From NCBI GenBank assembly GCA_026400835.1, contig JAPLOA010000080.1, positions 124,001-188,000 of the forward strand: a DNA stretch of 64,000 nucleotides. The letters run 5' to 3'. This DNA comes from Planctomycetales bacterium (GTDB lineage: Bacteria > Planctomycetota > Planctomycetia > Planctomycetales > Planctomycetaceae). How positions within the stretch are numbered: position 1 is the first letter of the stretch; each line of letters starts with the position of its first letter. The notes under the pieces are model-generated. The model saw only the letters and a program-made list of their open reading frames with translations. It had not been told where the DNA came from and searched no databases. Shown here piece after piece: positions 8,995 through 18,134 of the stretch. The position numbers were made by a program, and so were the translations under genes.

Positions 8995-9037
8995 GATCAT
9001 TGGCGTCATTTAATGAAAGATTCGGCTCGTCTGTTTG

Positions 9038-10198
9038 TTATCGAGTATTGAACGTGTTGCGAGCATCTTCAGCGGTGCGGAAGTCTTCACGATCAGTCAA
9101 CTGCACGATTTTCTCGGTCTTCTGTCGAGCACGATAAACTTCCATGGTGACAGAAGAGCCGATATCCGACAAACTCACGAGGTTGATCAGGTGGTTCTCA
9201 TCGACAACTTCGACTCCATTGTAAGAGAGAATCACATCGTCCGGTTTCAGACCGGCAAGAACAGCAGGGCTGCTGCGGTGAGAGTAGACTCGGGTGATTC
9301 TAGCCCCGCGAGCACGGGACATGCCCAGTCTCTGAGCAGCCTCATCCGAAAAACTATTATCCAGCTCAACCCCAAGATAAGCACGGCGAACTTTCCCGTA
9401 GGCAACCATCTGTTCGAAGACTCGACGAACAAGATTACTGGGAATGCTGAACCCGATGCCTTCGTTGCCACCACTGTTAGAGGCGATCGCAGTATTGATT
9501 CCCACAACGTTCCCGTTGACGTCAATCAGTGGACCACCGCTGTTGCCAGGATTAATCGCCGCATCCGTTTGAATGAAGTCCTGATTCGTGACTGACTGGT
9601 CTGCAGTCAGTGAAAGATCACGGCGGCCTTTGGCACTGACAATCCCCATCGTCACTGACTTGCTCAGCCCGAATGGACTTCCGACCGCGAGGACAAAGTG
9701 TCCCATCTCGACCGAGCTGCTGTCGCCCCAACGTGCCGTTGGCTGACCACCGTCCGGAATCTGCATAATTGCGATGTCGCTCTCGGTGTCGCGATAAACT
9801 CGCAACGGATGGACAGTCGCCCCGTCAGAGAGAACAACGTCAATGGCCGGCATCTCTGCTCCACGGACGACGTGATTGTTTGTAATCACGAACAGGCCTT
9901 TGACAGCCTCGCTTCTCATAATGACGCCAGACCCGGTTTCTTCGACCTTGCGTTCGTTCTCAACCCGAATGGCCTGAATATGAACGGCCGACGGCATAAT
10001 GTCGGCTGCGATTTGTGAGATATGGTTGCCGCTGTCGACCAGAGCCATGGCCCGGGCAGGGAGCACCGTTCCTCCGGCTCCTTCAGCAGGAACCGCATTC
10101 GCAGAGGCAGTAAACCTCATCGAATCAAGGTGCCCTCCGACCGCAAGTCCGATCGAAAGCATGGCTACATAAGCCGCTATTGAACTACGTCGCGCCAT
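9038..10198 (-). CDS. HtrA/DegP-like periplasmic serine protease with PDZ domain
   Basis: The protein has 386 residues from ATG 10198 (GGAG nine bases upstream). The N-terminal hydrophobic segment is a signal peptide or anchor. The trypsin-like domain has the catalytic triad H109 (TNNHVV), D141 (ESDIAI) and S220 (GNSGGPL), with the oxyanion region NPGNSGG intact. A single PDZ domain follows at about residues 270-360 (RAYLGVELD, SPAVLAGLKPDDVILSYNG). This one-PDZ layout matches DegS/HtrA-type regulatory or quality-control proteases. It is transcribed divergently from the secreted-hydrolase operon at 10612. Confidence 0.9.
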   Translation of the reverse strand: MARRSSIAAYVAMLSIGLAVGGHLDSMRFTASANAVPAEGAGGTVLPARAMALVDSGNHISQIAADIMPSAVHIQAIRVENERKVEETGSGVIMRSEAVKGLFVITNNHVVRGAEMPAIDVVLSDGATVHPLRVYRDTESDIAIMQIPDGGQPTARWGDSSSVEMGHFVLAVGSPFGLSKSVTMGIVSAKGRRDLSLTADQSVTNQDFIQTDAAINPGNSGGPLIDVNGNVVGINTAIASNSGGNEGIGFSIPSNLVRRVFEQMVAYGKVRRAYLGVELDNSFSDEAAQRLGMSRARGARITRVYSHRSSPAVLAGLKPDDVILSYNGVEVVDENHLINLVSLSDIGSSVTMEVYRARQKTEKIVQLTDREDFRTAEDARNTFNTR

Positions 10199-10611
10199 CA
10201 ACGGACTCTCCGACGGAAAGTTTCACATCCTGTGGCGCGGCTCCTTCCGCATTCGAAATCATTCAGATCGCTGAATCCGCAAAGACAACCTGACTCATGG
10301 AATCAGACGGTCTTCCTCGGATCCGGTTCTCCGAGCACACTCATCCATCGAGAGGCTCTGGAATCGTCCAGATGTCGTATCGAACTGCCGATTCGGCAAA
10401 GGCAAATCGAATTCGGTGGAATCTGCCGAAACGCTATTACACTGAACAGGCACGGATTCTAACCGGAATAACCGTCAGAGTTTTGAAGAGTTCCGTTCAC
10501 TGGATTCTGTGCCCAGCCACTTCGGGAATTTCTCCCGGATTGCGCATCGCTTGTAATCGTTTCTGAAACGATTACCCTCGCCGGCCCACTCGTCTCTCGG
10601 AGGGCTCCTTT
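10199..10611. other. Divergent intergenic region between htrA and the secreted-hydrolase operon
   Basis: About 410 bases hold no convincing gene and must contain the promoters in both directions. The only clear structure is the 10-bp perfect inverted repeat at 10553-10575 near the plus-strand gene. Confidence 0.5.
10553..10575. promoter_or_regulatory. Perfect 10-bp inverted repeat, candidate operator
   Basis: The half sites GTAATCGTTT and AAACGATTAC flank a CTG spacer, so the site has exact dyad symmetry over 20 of 23 bases. It ends 36 bases before the ATG at 10612 and there is no T tract after it, so an operator for a dimeric repressor or activator is more likely than a terminator. LacI-family and similar HTH dimers bind sites of this shape, but the regulator is not identified. 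Confidence 0.55.
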
Positions 10612-12798
10612 ATGCGTCGCGCTGAATGTGTGTTTTGGATATTCGGAACACTGATCGTCTCGTCTGTGCTGCATGCCGACCAGCCTGTTTTTCGTCGCCA
10701 TGTCATCAATGCCGACTCCACCAACTGCGCCTGTGCGGTGTTGGATGTGAATGGCGATGGTAAGCTCGACATTGTCGCAGGCAACTTATGGTATCAGGCG
10801 CCGAACTGGGATAAACATCCTGTCCGCGAGGTTGAACAGATACGCGGTCGTCCTGATGACTATTCGAATCTTCCTTTGGACGTGAACAAGGATGGTCATA
10901 TCGATTTGGTAAGCTGCAACTATCGAAGCCAGTCGTTGTACTGGATTCAGAATCCAGGTCCGGCAGCAGCCACCGATGCAACGTGGATCAAACATGAAAT
11001 CGCCAAACCGTGCCCAATGGAAACAGGCCGATTGGCTGACATCGATGGCGATGGAAACCCGGATGTACTTCCTAACGGTACTCAGTTCGCCGCATGGTGG
11101 AATCTGGAGCCGGGCTCGGAGCCAAAGTGGAGTCAGTTTCCTCTGCCTGAAGAACTGGCCGGACACGGACTCGGTTTCGGCGATATCAATGGCGACGGTC
11201 GCAACGACGTCATCGGCCCCAAAGGCTGGGCCGAGGCACCAGAAGATCGACGAAACGGTCGCTGGACTTTCCATTCCGAATTCAACTTATGGAAGGGCGC
11301 GTCGATTCCAATCCTCGTGGAGGATGTTGATACGGATGGTGACAATGATCTGATCTGGGGTCGTGGTCACCGGTTCGGCCTTTATTGGATGGAACAGGCC
11401 AAAGATTCCGAGGGCAACAGACGCTGGATCCGCCATGCAATCGACACGAGCTGGTCACAGGCTCATAGCCTGCTTTGGGCAGATCTTGATGGAGATCAAC
11501 GGTCGGAACTGATCGCGGGCAGTCGTTACCTGGGTCACGATGGAAAGGATCCCGGCGAATACAATCCTCTTGTTGTTTGCTCCTACCAGTACCTGCCTGA
11601 AACACGGACGTGGAAACGGACCGTTATCTCCTCGGGAGACAATGTTGGATTCGGGCTTGATCCCAAAGTCGCAGATCTCGACGGCGATCAGGATCTGGAT
11701 CTGATCTGTCCGGACCGTAGCGGACTGCATGTCCTCGAAAATCTGCTGAGGAATCCGGCTGGAAGTCCTCCTGACTCGGCAAAGCCTGCAATCACAGCAG
11801 ATAATTACAATCACGCAGACGTGTCCACAGTCAAAGACCGAGACGGCAACAGCCGCCTCATCAACACCCCCTTTGAGATGGGTCTGCGGCGAACACATAT
11901 TCTTGACGGCATGTCTCTCGCAATGGGACCGCTCCCTGCCTCAGAACAGCGTGTGCCTCTGGAGATGGATGTACTCATGGAGGAATCAACGGACAAGTAT
12001 CTTCGAAGGAGAATTTCTTTTGCGTCAGAACCGGGTGACCGAGTTCCTGCGTGGCTGCTGATTCCAAAAGATCTCGAGTCTCCTGCCGCTGCGATGCTGT
12101 GTCTGCATCAGACCACAGGAATAGGAAAAGGGGAACCGGCTGGTCTGGGAGGACTCGAAAACCTGCACTACGCTCATGAACTCGCCGAACTCGGTTTCGT
12201 TTGCCTCGTCCCTGATTACCCGTCGTTCGGAGACTATCCGTACGATTTCAAAGTCAAGGGTGCTCACTACGACAGCGGCTCAATGAAGGCAATCTGGAAC
12301 AATATTCGTGCGATCGATCTCCTGGAATCACTCGAAGAGGTTGATCCCGATCGAATTGGCTGCATCGGACACTCACTCGGTGGCCACAACACGTTGTTTA
12401 CTGCCGCGTTCGACTGCCGTATCCAAGCATCCGTGACCAGTTGCGGATTTACAGCGTTTCATCACTATTACGAGGGAAATCTCGCAGGCTGGACAAGTGA
12501 CCGCTACATGCCGCGCATTCGAGATGAATACGGGAACGACCCAAGTCGAGTTCCTTTCGACTTTTATGAAGTCCTTGCGGCGATCGCTCCTCGTTCGATC
12601 TTTGTGAATGCACCAATCTCAGACAACAACTTTGAAAATAGTGGCGTTCGTAAGGTTGTCAAGGAAGTTGAAAAAGCCCAGAAGATCTATGGTGAACAAG
12701 CTGGCGTGATCACCGCTCGCTACCCGGAATGTGAGCATGATTTCCCGGATGAAGTGAGAGCTGAAGCCTACCAATGGCTGAAAGAACAACTTCAATAG
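10612..12798 (+). CDS. Secreted FG-GAP/VCBS repeat protein fused to an alpha/beta hydrolase
   Basis: A 728-residue exported protein with a signal peptide at residues 1-22. The N-terminal half is a beta-propeller of FG-GAP/VCBS repeats with calcium loops (DVNGDGKLDIV, DVNKDGHIDLV, DIDGDGNPDVL, DINGDGRNDVI, DVDTDGDNDLI, DLDGDQDLDLI). From about residue 455 follows a dienelactone-hydrolase/acetyl-xylan-esterase-like domain. Its nucleophile is S588 (GHSLGGH), with candidate D671 (ISDNNF) and H709 (CEHDFP) completing the triad. The propeller probably binds substrate or cell surface and the hydrolase cleaves an ester. GGAGG lies eight bases before the ATG. It is the first gene of an operon with the two genes that follow. 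Confidence 0.8.
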   Translation: MRRAECVFWIFGTLIVSSVLHADQPVFRRHVINADSTNCACAVLDVNGDGKLDIVAGNLWYQAPNWDKHPVREVEQIRGRPDDYSNLPLDVNKDGHIDLVSCNYRSQSLYWIQNPGPAAATDATWIKHEIAKPCPMETGRLADIDGDGNPDVLPNGTQFAAWWNLEPGSEPKWSQFPLPEELAGHGLGFGDINGDGRNDVIGPKGWAEAPEDRRNGRWTFHSEFNLWKGASIPILVEDVDTDGDNDLIWGRGHRFGLYWMEQAKDSEGNRRWIRHAIDTSWSQAHSLLWADLDGDQRSELIAGSRYLGHDGKDPGEYNPLVVCSYQYLPETRTWKRTVISSGDNVGFGLDPKVADLDGDQDLDLICPDRSGLHVLENLLRNPAGSPPDSAKPAITADNYNHADVSTVKDRDGNSRLINTPFEMGLRRTHILDGMSLAMGPLPASEQRVPLEMDVLMEESTDKYLRRRISFASEPGDRVPAWLLIPKDLESPAAAMLCLHQTTGIGKGEPAGLGGLENLHYAHELAELGFVCLVPDYPSFGDYPYDFKVKGAHYDSGSMKAIWNNIRAIDLLESLEEVDPDRIGCIGHSLGGHNTLFTAAFDCRIQASVTSCGFTAFHHYYEGNLAGWTSDRYMPRIRDEYGNDPSRVPFDFYEVLAAIAPRSIFVNAPISDNNFENSGVRKVVKEVEKAQKIYGEQAGVITARYPECEHDFPDEVRAEAYQWLKEQLQ

Positions 12799-12843
12799 AA
12801 ATTCAGGACCAACCCAACGCTTTCAAACGAGGAAACCTTCTCG

Positions 12844-14259
12844 ATGCGATCATTCTTGTTTTGTCACCTGATGACCTGTGGAATGTTGTTCATGGCATCT
12901 TCAGCAATGTCGGACGATTTCATGCTGTCTCTCCGTCGTCAGCAAAAGTCAGAGGCCAACGACCAACAGTTCGTCCGCATCACAGAAAAAGAGTCGTGGT
13001 CGCCCGCAGAAACAGCGGTGATTGTTTGCGATGTCTGGGACAAGCACCATTCCATTAACGCCGTTCGCCGGATGGAGGAGTTCCTCCCACGGATGAATGA
13101 CGTCCTGAAGGAAGCTCGTCGGAAGGGTTCCGTCATCATTCACTCGCCCAGCGACTGCATGCCAGCCTATGAAGGTCATGTCGCACGTGAACGAGCGATC
13201 GAAACCCCTGCCGCGAAAGTCCAACCAGCCGATATTGAATTCTGGTGTTCCAGAATTCCGACTGAAGAACAAGCGGTCTATCCGATCGACCAGTCTGATG
13301 GCGGTGACGACGACGAGCCAATTGAACACGCGAAGTGGGCCGCTGAACTCAAAACGCTCGGCCGAAATCCGGGACTTCCGTGGAAATCACAGAACTCAGG
13401 AATTGAAATCGATGAACAACTCGATTTCATCAGCGACAAAGGTGATGAAGTCTGGAATATTCTCGAAGCACGCGGAATCAAGAACATCATTCTGGTCGGA
13501 GTCCACACCAACATGTGTGTGCTCGGTCGGCCTTTTGGACTTCGACAGTTAGCTCGCAACGGCAAGAATGTTGTGCTCATGCGAGACCTGACGGATTGCA
13601 TGTACAATCCAAAGTCCTGGCCGTATGTCGATCACTTCACGGGAAATGATCTGATCATTTCACATGTCGAACGATTCGTCTGCCCAACCATCACCAGCGA
13701 TCAGATTCTGGGAGGCAAGCCGTTCGCGTCTCAGTACGACAAGCGTAAAGCACGTGACGTGATGAGCACGGAGGCGGTTGCGGCCGATGGCTGGTCCTTC
13801 AATAAACACTGGACGACTGCGATCGCAGCTGCTTCGCTGAAAGAAGCGTCTCACGGGGTCATGGAATCGGTCGACCAGCCGATCTGGTATCGCTGCACTG
13901 TTCGAATTCCCTCCGCATGGCTGTCTGATTCCGGTTTGCAGCTCGTGATGGCAGACAACACCAGCAGGACAAAAGCATGGCTGAACGGAACGCTGCTGGA
14001 AGTAACATCTGATGGTTCGCACTTTGTGATTCCCCGCGACGCTGTATTTGCCGACGATATCAATCTGCTGGTGATTCAGAACGCCGGCACAGAGTCCGGA
14101 TCGCATCTACTTGCACCACCGTTACTGCAGTCCGGCAACCGCTCGCTCAAATTGGCCGGACGATGGCAGTTTCGCATCGGTGGCGATGAATCGCTGTCAA
14201 ATATTCCGCTGCCAGCAAAATTTGGTATCGGCTCAGATGTCTTGTTTGAAGCGAAATGA
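12844..14259 (+). CDS. Exported isochorismatase-like cysteine hydrolase with C-terminal beta domain
   Basis: The 471-residue protein begins with a signal peptide (MRSFLFCHLMTCGMLFMASS). The isochorismatase-like fold covers about residues 50-290, with the catalytic Asp D63 (VCDVWDKHH) and nucleophile C225 (VGVHTNMCVLGRP). The family hydrolyses amides, ureides or vinyl ethers. An extra C-terminal region of about 150 residues (WYRCTVRIPSAWL, AWLNGTLLEV) resembles the galactose-binding/sulphatase-associated beta-sandwich found in secreted glycoside hydrolases. Such a fusion and a periplasmic location are unusual for the family. It is 45 bases downstream of the FG-GAP hydrolase gene and upstream of the spherulin-4-like gene. 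Confidence 0.75.
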   Translation: MRSFLFCHLMTCGMLFMASSAMSDDFMLSLRRQQKSEANDQQFVRITEKESWSPAETAVIVCDVWDKHHSINAVRRMEEFLPRMNDVLKEARRKGSVIIHSPSDCMPAYEGHVARERAIETPAAKVQPADIEFWCSRIPTEEQAVYPIDQSDGGDDDEPIEHAKWAAELKTLGRNPGLPWKSQNSGIEIDEQLDFISDKGDEVWNILEARGIKNIILVGVHTNMCVLGRPFGLRQLARNGKNVVLMRDLTDCMYNPKSWPYVDHFTGNDLIISHVERFVCPTITSDQILGGKPFASQYDKRKARDVMSTEAVAADGWSFNKHWTTAIAAASLKEASHGVMESVDQPIWYRCTVRIPSAWLSDSGLQLVMADNTSRTKAWLNGTLLEVTSDGSHFVIPRDAVFADDINLLVIQNAGTESGSHLLAPPLLQSGNRSLKLAGRWQFRIGGDESLSNIPLPAKFGIGSDVLFEAK

Positions 14260-14347
14260 CCTGTTCTATCGCTCGACGGAGCGAACAACTCACACTGCCT
14301 CGACGCTGCCAGCCAGCGTTTTCATTCATCGATTCGATCGAAACCTG

Positions 14348-15292
14348 ATGCGGAATAACAGCTTCTCCGGATTCGGCAGGCACCCGATGACATCACTCAG
14401 TCTGGCCCAACGATACCTGCCTGCGATCTTCTTTTTTGCTGTCGTGACCATAGCAGCATTGATACCGCAGGTCCGCGGACAACAGGGAGAAACCCGGAAC
14501 TCTGTCACCCCGGCCGATCGCATCGAGAAGGCACAGCAATTTCATTTGCGTGCTGCGGAGAAAACGGGGCTGCTGATTCCACTCTATATCTATCCCGCCA
14601 ACGTTCACACGAACAAAGACTTTAATCGGGTGATCGAGCTAAAGCGGCAATACTCCGAAGTTCCGTTCTGGGTTATCGTGAATCCGGCATCCGGCCCCGG
14701 CACTTCAATCGACCTCAACTACACAAAGGCGATCGACCGACTCATCGGCGCGGGATGTATCGTGCTGGGCTACGTCCCAACCAGCTACGGAAAAGTCCCC
14801 GTCGAAACCGTACAAGCGAATATGAAAACATGGCAGAGGTTCTACCCCGGAATTCAAGGAATCTTTTTCGATGAAATGCTTTATGAAGACACCGAGACTG
14901 CAGTAGAGCATCAAGTCACGCTCAATCAATCAGCGCATAACCTTGGCTTCTGGCCGACAGTGGCAAATCCAGGCACGGACACGCCTGGCCGATACTTTGC
15001 GGCTGAGTCGGCAAACGTCATCGTGATTCACGAAAGCGAACAATGGCCGACGGAAGAAAAGCTTCATGGTAATTACTTCGGAGGCTATTCCGATTATCCG
15101 CCATTTTCCCGTGCAACGCTCATGTACGGGCAGAAGCAGTTGAACGCCAATGATATTCGAATGGCGCAGAAGTACACTCGCTGGATTTATTTGACTCAGG
15201 ACACCTACAAACCCGGCGACTCAGATCATCCCAATCCATGGGATCAGCTATCTGAACATCTGGAAGAACTTTGTCGCATATTGAGCGACTGA
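14348..15292 (+). CDS. Secreted spherulation-specific family 4 (spherulin-4) protein
   Basis: The product is 314 residues. The ATG at 14348 is used; a second ATG at 14387 starts even closer to the signal peptide (LPAIFFFAVVTIAALIPQVRG). The mature part matches the spherulin-4 TIM-barrel family: LLIPLYIYP, VIVNPASGPG, VLGYVPTSYG, then IQGIFFDEM with the acidic pair D175/E176 and the late HESEQWP. Characterised fungal Sph3 proteins with this domain are GH135 endo-alpha-1,4-N-acetylgalactosaminidases whose catalytic residues include this DE pair, so a glycanase role is plausible but inferred. It is the third gene of the run that starts at 10612. Confidence 0.75.
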   Translation: MRNNSFSGFGRHPMTSLSLAQRYLPAIFFFAVVTIAALIPQVRGQQGETRNSVTPADRIEKAQQFHLRAAEKTGLLIPLYIYPANVHTNKDFNRVIELKRQYSEVPFWVIVNPASGPGTSIDLNYTKAIDRLIGAGCIVLGYVPTSYGKVPVETVQANMKTWQRFYPGIQGIFFDEMLYEDTETAVEHQVTLNQSAHNLGFWPTVANPGTDTPGRYFAAESANVIVIHESEQWPTEEKLHGNYFGGYSDYPPFSRATLMYGQKQLNANDIRMAQKYTRWIYLTQDTYKPGDSDHPNPWDQLSEHLEELCRILSD

Positions 15293-15320
15293 GAGCGTCA
15301 CTGCGTCAAACCCTGAAAAG

Positions 15321-17057
15321 CTAGCTTTTCTTCAATGTTCTGCGCGCAAACTCAATGGCCTGCATCAGTTGTTCAATGTCACTCTGCGTGTTGTAAGCCG
15401 CAAGACTCACACGCGTTGTCGCGGAAACTCCGAGATGAGTATGTAACGGCATCGTGCAATGATGCCCGTGGCGGGTGAACACACCTTTTTGATCGAGCAA
15501 TGCCGCAAGATCTTCCGGATGAACATCGTCGATTCGAAAGCTGACAATGCCTCCCCGATGCTCTAACGCCGGTCCATAAATAGTGATCCGCGGAACAGCC
15601 ATCAGCCGTTCCATCGTCGACTTCAGCAGTGTTTGCTCATAATGATGGATCGCTTCGAGGCCGATGCTCTGAACCCAGCGAACAGCCTCGCCCAACGCAA
15701 TCGCCTGAACGATCGGCATTGTGCCAGCTTCAAATTTGGCCGGGGCAGGGGACCATGAGGAGTTCTCAATACGCACCTGGGAGATCATGTGCCCCCCGAA
15801 TATGATCGGATCCATCTCTTCCAGCCGCTCGGGTTTTCCGTACAGAATTCCCACCCCGGTCGGCCCGTAAAGCTTGTGACCGCTGAACACGAGGAAGTCA
15901 GCGTCGATGGCCTGCAGATCAGTCGTCATATGTGGAACGCTCTGCGCGCCGTCGACGACAACACAAGCTCCCACCTGACGAGCACGTCGCACGATTTCAC
16001 CAACCGGATTCACCGTGCCCAGCATGTTGGACATGGCTGTTATCGCAACGATCTTTGTCCGTGAGTTCAGAACCTCGTCGAGACGCCCCAGGTCCAGCCG
16101 TCCATCAGCAGTCAACGGAATCAGCCGCAGTGCCGCTCCCCGCTCTTTCGCGAGTTGCTGCCACGGAACAAAGTTAGCGTGATGCTCCATCACTGTCGTG
16201 AGAATTTCATCACCCGGCTGAACATATCGCCGCCCCCAGCCAAACGCGATCATATTCAGACCGACCGTTGTACCCGGAGTAAACACGATCGATGAATCAC
16301 TGGCCGAATTGAGGAACCGGGCAATTGCCGTTCGAGCACCTTCGAATTCTTCGTCGATTCGCAGACCGAATTGGTATGTCCCGCGATGAGCATTCGCGAA
16401 ATACTGTTCTTCGACTTCACGTTCTTTATCAATCACAACCTGCGGCTTCTGAGCCGACGCGCCGCTGTCAAGATAAACCGGAAGTTGGCCACTGGCGAGG
16501 GGGCGATTCAGCACCGGAAACTGGCGACAAATTTCATCAACATTGAAACTCTGGGCCGTTGCACCTGAACTCTTCATCGGCACGGCACAAGATTCAACAT
16601 GGACAACGGGCGAGACTGTCGCCCTCGCACCGCCGACACCAGCGAGGTGCCGCTGAGCCAGCAACAGAATTCTCTCAACCATTCCCCGCAAGCCATTGCG
16701 GCGTTGCGGACTGATATGCTGCTGCAGGTCCAGCCGCTGAAACACGCCGAGAATGTCATAATCCTGAATTTGCTGTGCCGTCTTCGAATTGAAGGCCGCC
16801 TGCAGAATCGCAATCAGACCACGTACAATATTGGAATCGCTGTCGGCCCGAATCGTAAAGGCCGCCTCTGCCCCCGTCCCATTGATCTCTGCAATCAACC
16901 AAACCTGGCTTTGACAGCCATGAACCTTATTAAGTTCCGTACGTGCATCCACGGGAAACGATGGTAAATCATCTCCCAGTTCCAGCAGGTATTGCGACTG
17001 ATCTTCCCGATCAAGGTCAGCAAACTCTTCAAAGATCTCTTCAAGCGTGGGCAACAT
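15321..17057 (-). CDS. SufE-SufS fusion: cysteine desulfurase with built-in sulfur acceptor
   Basis: This 578-residue protein joins two Fe-S assembly activities. Residues 1-140 are SufE, with its acceptor Cys48 in VHGCQSQVW. A linker follows, and residues about 170-578 are a SufS-type class V aminotransferase fold. The PLP lysine is K395 (SGHKLYGPTG) and the persulfide-forming C534 lies in HHCTMPLH. All key residues are intact, so sulfur could be passed from Cys534 to Cys48 within one chain or across a dimer. The start ATG directly follows the mrp stop (TGA|ATG), so the two genes are translationally coupled. Confidence 0.9.
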   Translation of the reverse strand: MLPTLEEIFEEFADLDREDQSQYLLELGDDLPSFPVDARTELNKVHGCQSQVWLIAEINGTGAEAAFTIRADSDSNIVRGLIAILQAAFNSKTAQQIQDYDILGVFQRLDLQQHISPQRRNGLRGMVERILLLAQRHLAGVGGARATVSPVVHVESCAVPMKSSGATAQSFNVDEICRQFPVLNRPLASGQLPVYLDSGASAQKPQVVIDKEREVEEQYFANAHRGTYQFGLRIDEEFEGARTAIARFLNSASDSSIVFTPGTTVGLNMIAFGWGRRYVQPGDEILTTVMEHHANFVPWQQLAKERGAALRLIPLTADGRLDLGRLDEVLNSRTKIVAITAMSNMLGTVNPVGEIVRRARQVGACVVVDGAQSVPHMTTDLQAIDADFLVFSGHKLYGPTGVGILYGKPERLEEMDPIIFGGHMISQVRIENSSWSPAPAKFEAGTMPIVQAIALGEAVRWVQSIGLEAIHHYEQTLLKSTMERLMAVPRITIYGPALEHRGGIVSFRIDDVHPEDLAALLDQKGVFTRHGHHCTMPLHTHLGVSATTRVSLAAYNTQSDIEQLMQAIEFARRTLKKS

Positions 17058-18122
17058 TCAGAGAATTTCCAGTACAGGACCTGTGGGAGATTTCACAATC
17101 TCTTTGAAGACCTGCATCGCAACGTTCTGGCACATCTTCCGCAAAGCATCACGCGAAGGACTGTCGTCAAGCATCATCTGCATCACCTGACCTCGGTCAC
17201 TGTATTCACGAATCGCAGCGTTCAGAGGAATCTCACCGAGAAACGGAATCTTGAGTTCCTGTGAAACCTTCTGCACTCCACCACGGCCGAAGATTTCTCC
17301 CGTCATGTTCTCGACAAATCCGAGAATCGGGACATTCACCTTCTGATACATGTCCACAGCCTTGATCGCATCCAGAAGAGCGACCTGCTGCGGCGTACAC
17401 ACGACGACGGCTCCGGCCAGACCAACCTGCTGAGCAAGAGTCAGAGAGACGTCACCCGTTCCCGGAGGAAGATCAATGATCAGATAATCCAGTTCGCCCC
17501 AGGCCGTATCCTTCAGAAACTGCGTGAGAGCCTTGTGCAGCATCGGCCCACGCCAGACGACGGATTGCCCCTGTTCAATGAAGAACCCCATTGACATGAG
17601 CTTAACGCCCGCTGCGTCGATCGGCTCCATTCGCATAAACTTATTGCCATGCTCATCGGCCATCTCAGTGGCGGCGGGACGGCCATCCGCATTCATCATA
17701 TGCGGGATGCTGGGGCCATAAACATCCGCATCCATCAAGCCCACTCGGCAGCCAAAGGAATGGAGTCCACACGCCAATGCAGCTGCGACTGTGCTCTTAC
17801 CAACACCACCCTTGCCACTGCCCACCGCAATAATGTTGTGAACATTCAGGCCGATGCGCCCACCCGCATCTTTCCCTCTGACAGTCGAGTGGAGTTCAAT
17901 CCGGGGCTCAAGTTCCGGTGCGGCGAATTTGATTCTCTGTCGAATCAGGTCTTCCAGCTTTTTGCCATCAGGATAGGCAGGAGTCGGCAGTTCAATGCGA
18001 ACCCGAGCATCATTGCCGTTGACGAAGGTGTCTCGCACCATCCGAAGTTCGCCGAGAGGTTTCTCGGTGATTGGTTCGATAACGTTCGAAACGAGAATCT
18101 GTAGTTGCTCAGCGGTTGGCAT
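17058..18122 (-). CDS. mrp: Mrp/ApbC/Nbp35-family P-loop ATPase lacking the CxxC motif
   Basis: A 354-residue cytoplasmic ATPase of the Mrp family, which carries or inserts Fe-S clusters. A short N-terminal MIP18/DUF59-like domain (1-85) precedes the deviant Walker A GKGGVGKST, DADVYGPSIPHM, and the IDLPPGTGDV motif. In most homologues a CxxC in the segment after VENM binds a bridging cluster. Here the text is VENMTGEIFGRGG with no cysteine, so the usual ligands are absent. It is the upstream partner of the SufE-SufS fusion with no intervening base, which still points to Fe-S metabolism. Confidence 0.88.
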   Translation of the reverse strand: MPTAEQLQILVSNVIEPITEKPLGELRMVRDTFVNGNDARVRIELPTPAYPDGKKLEDLIRQRIKFAAPELEPRIELHSTVRGKDAGGRIGLNVHNIIAVGSGKGGVGKSTVAAALACGLHSFGCRVGLMDADVYGPSIPHMMNADGRPAATEMADEHGNKFMRMEPIDAAGVKLMSMGFFIEQGQSVVWRGPMLHKALTQFLKDTAWGELDYLIIDLPPGTGDVSLTLAQQVGLAGAVVVCTPQQVALLDAIKAVDMYQKVNVPILGFVENMTGEIFGRGGVQKVSQELKIPFLGEIPLNAAIREYSDRGQVMQMMLDDSPSRDALRKMCQNVAMQVFKEIVKSPTGPVLEIL

Positions 18123-18134
18123 GGGATATGACGT

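Noticed and set aside
15315-15330. A perfect 16-base palindrome GAAAAGCTAGCTTTTC at the sufE-sufS stop codon
   Set aside because: It has no loop, so it cannot form a usual terminator hairpin, and it arises partly from the stop codon; no operator role is likely at a gene end.
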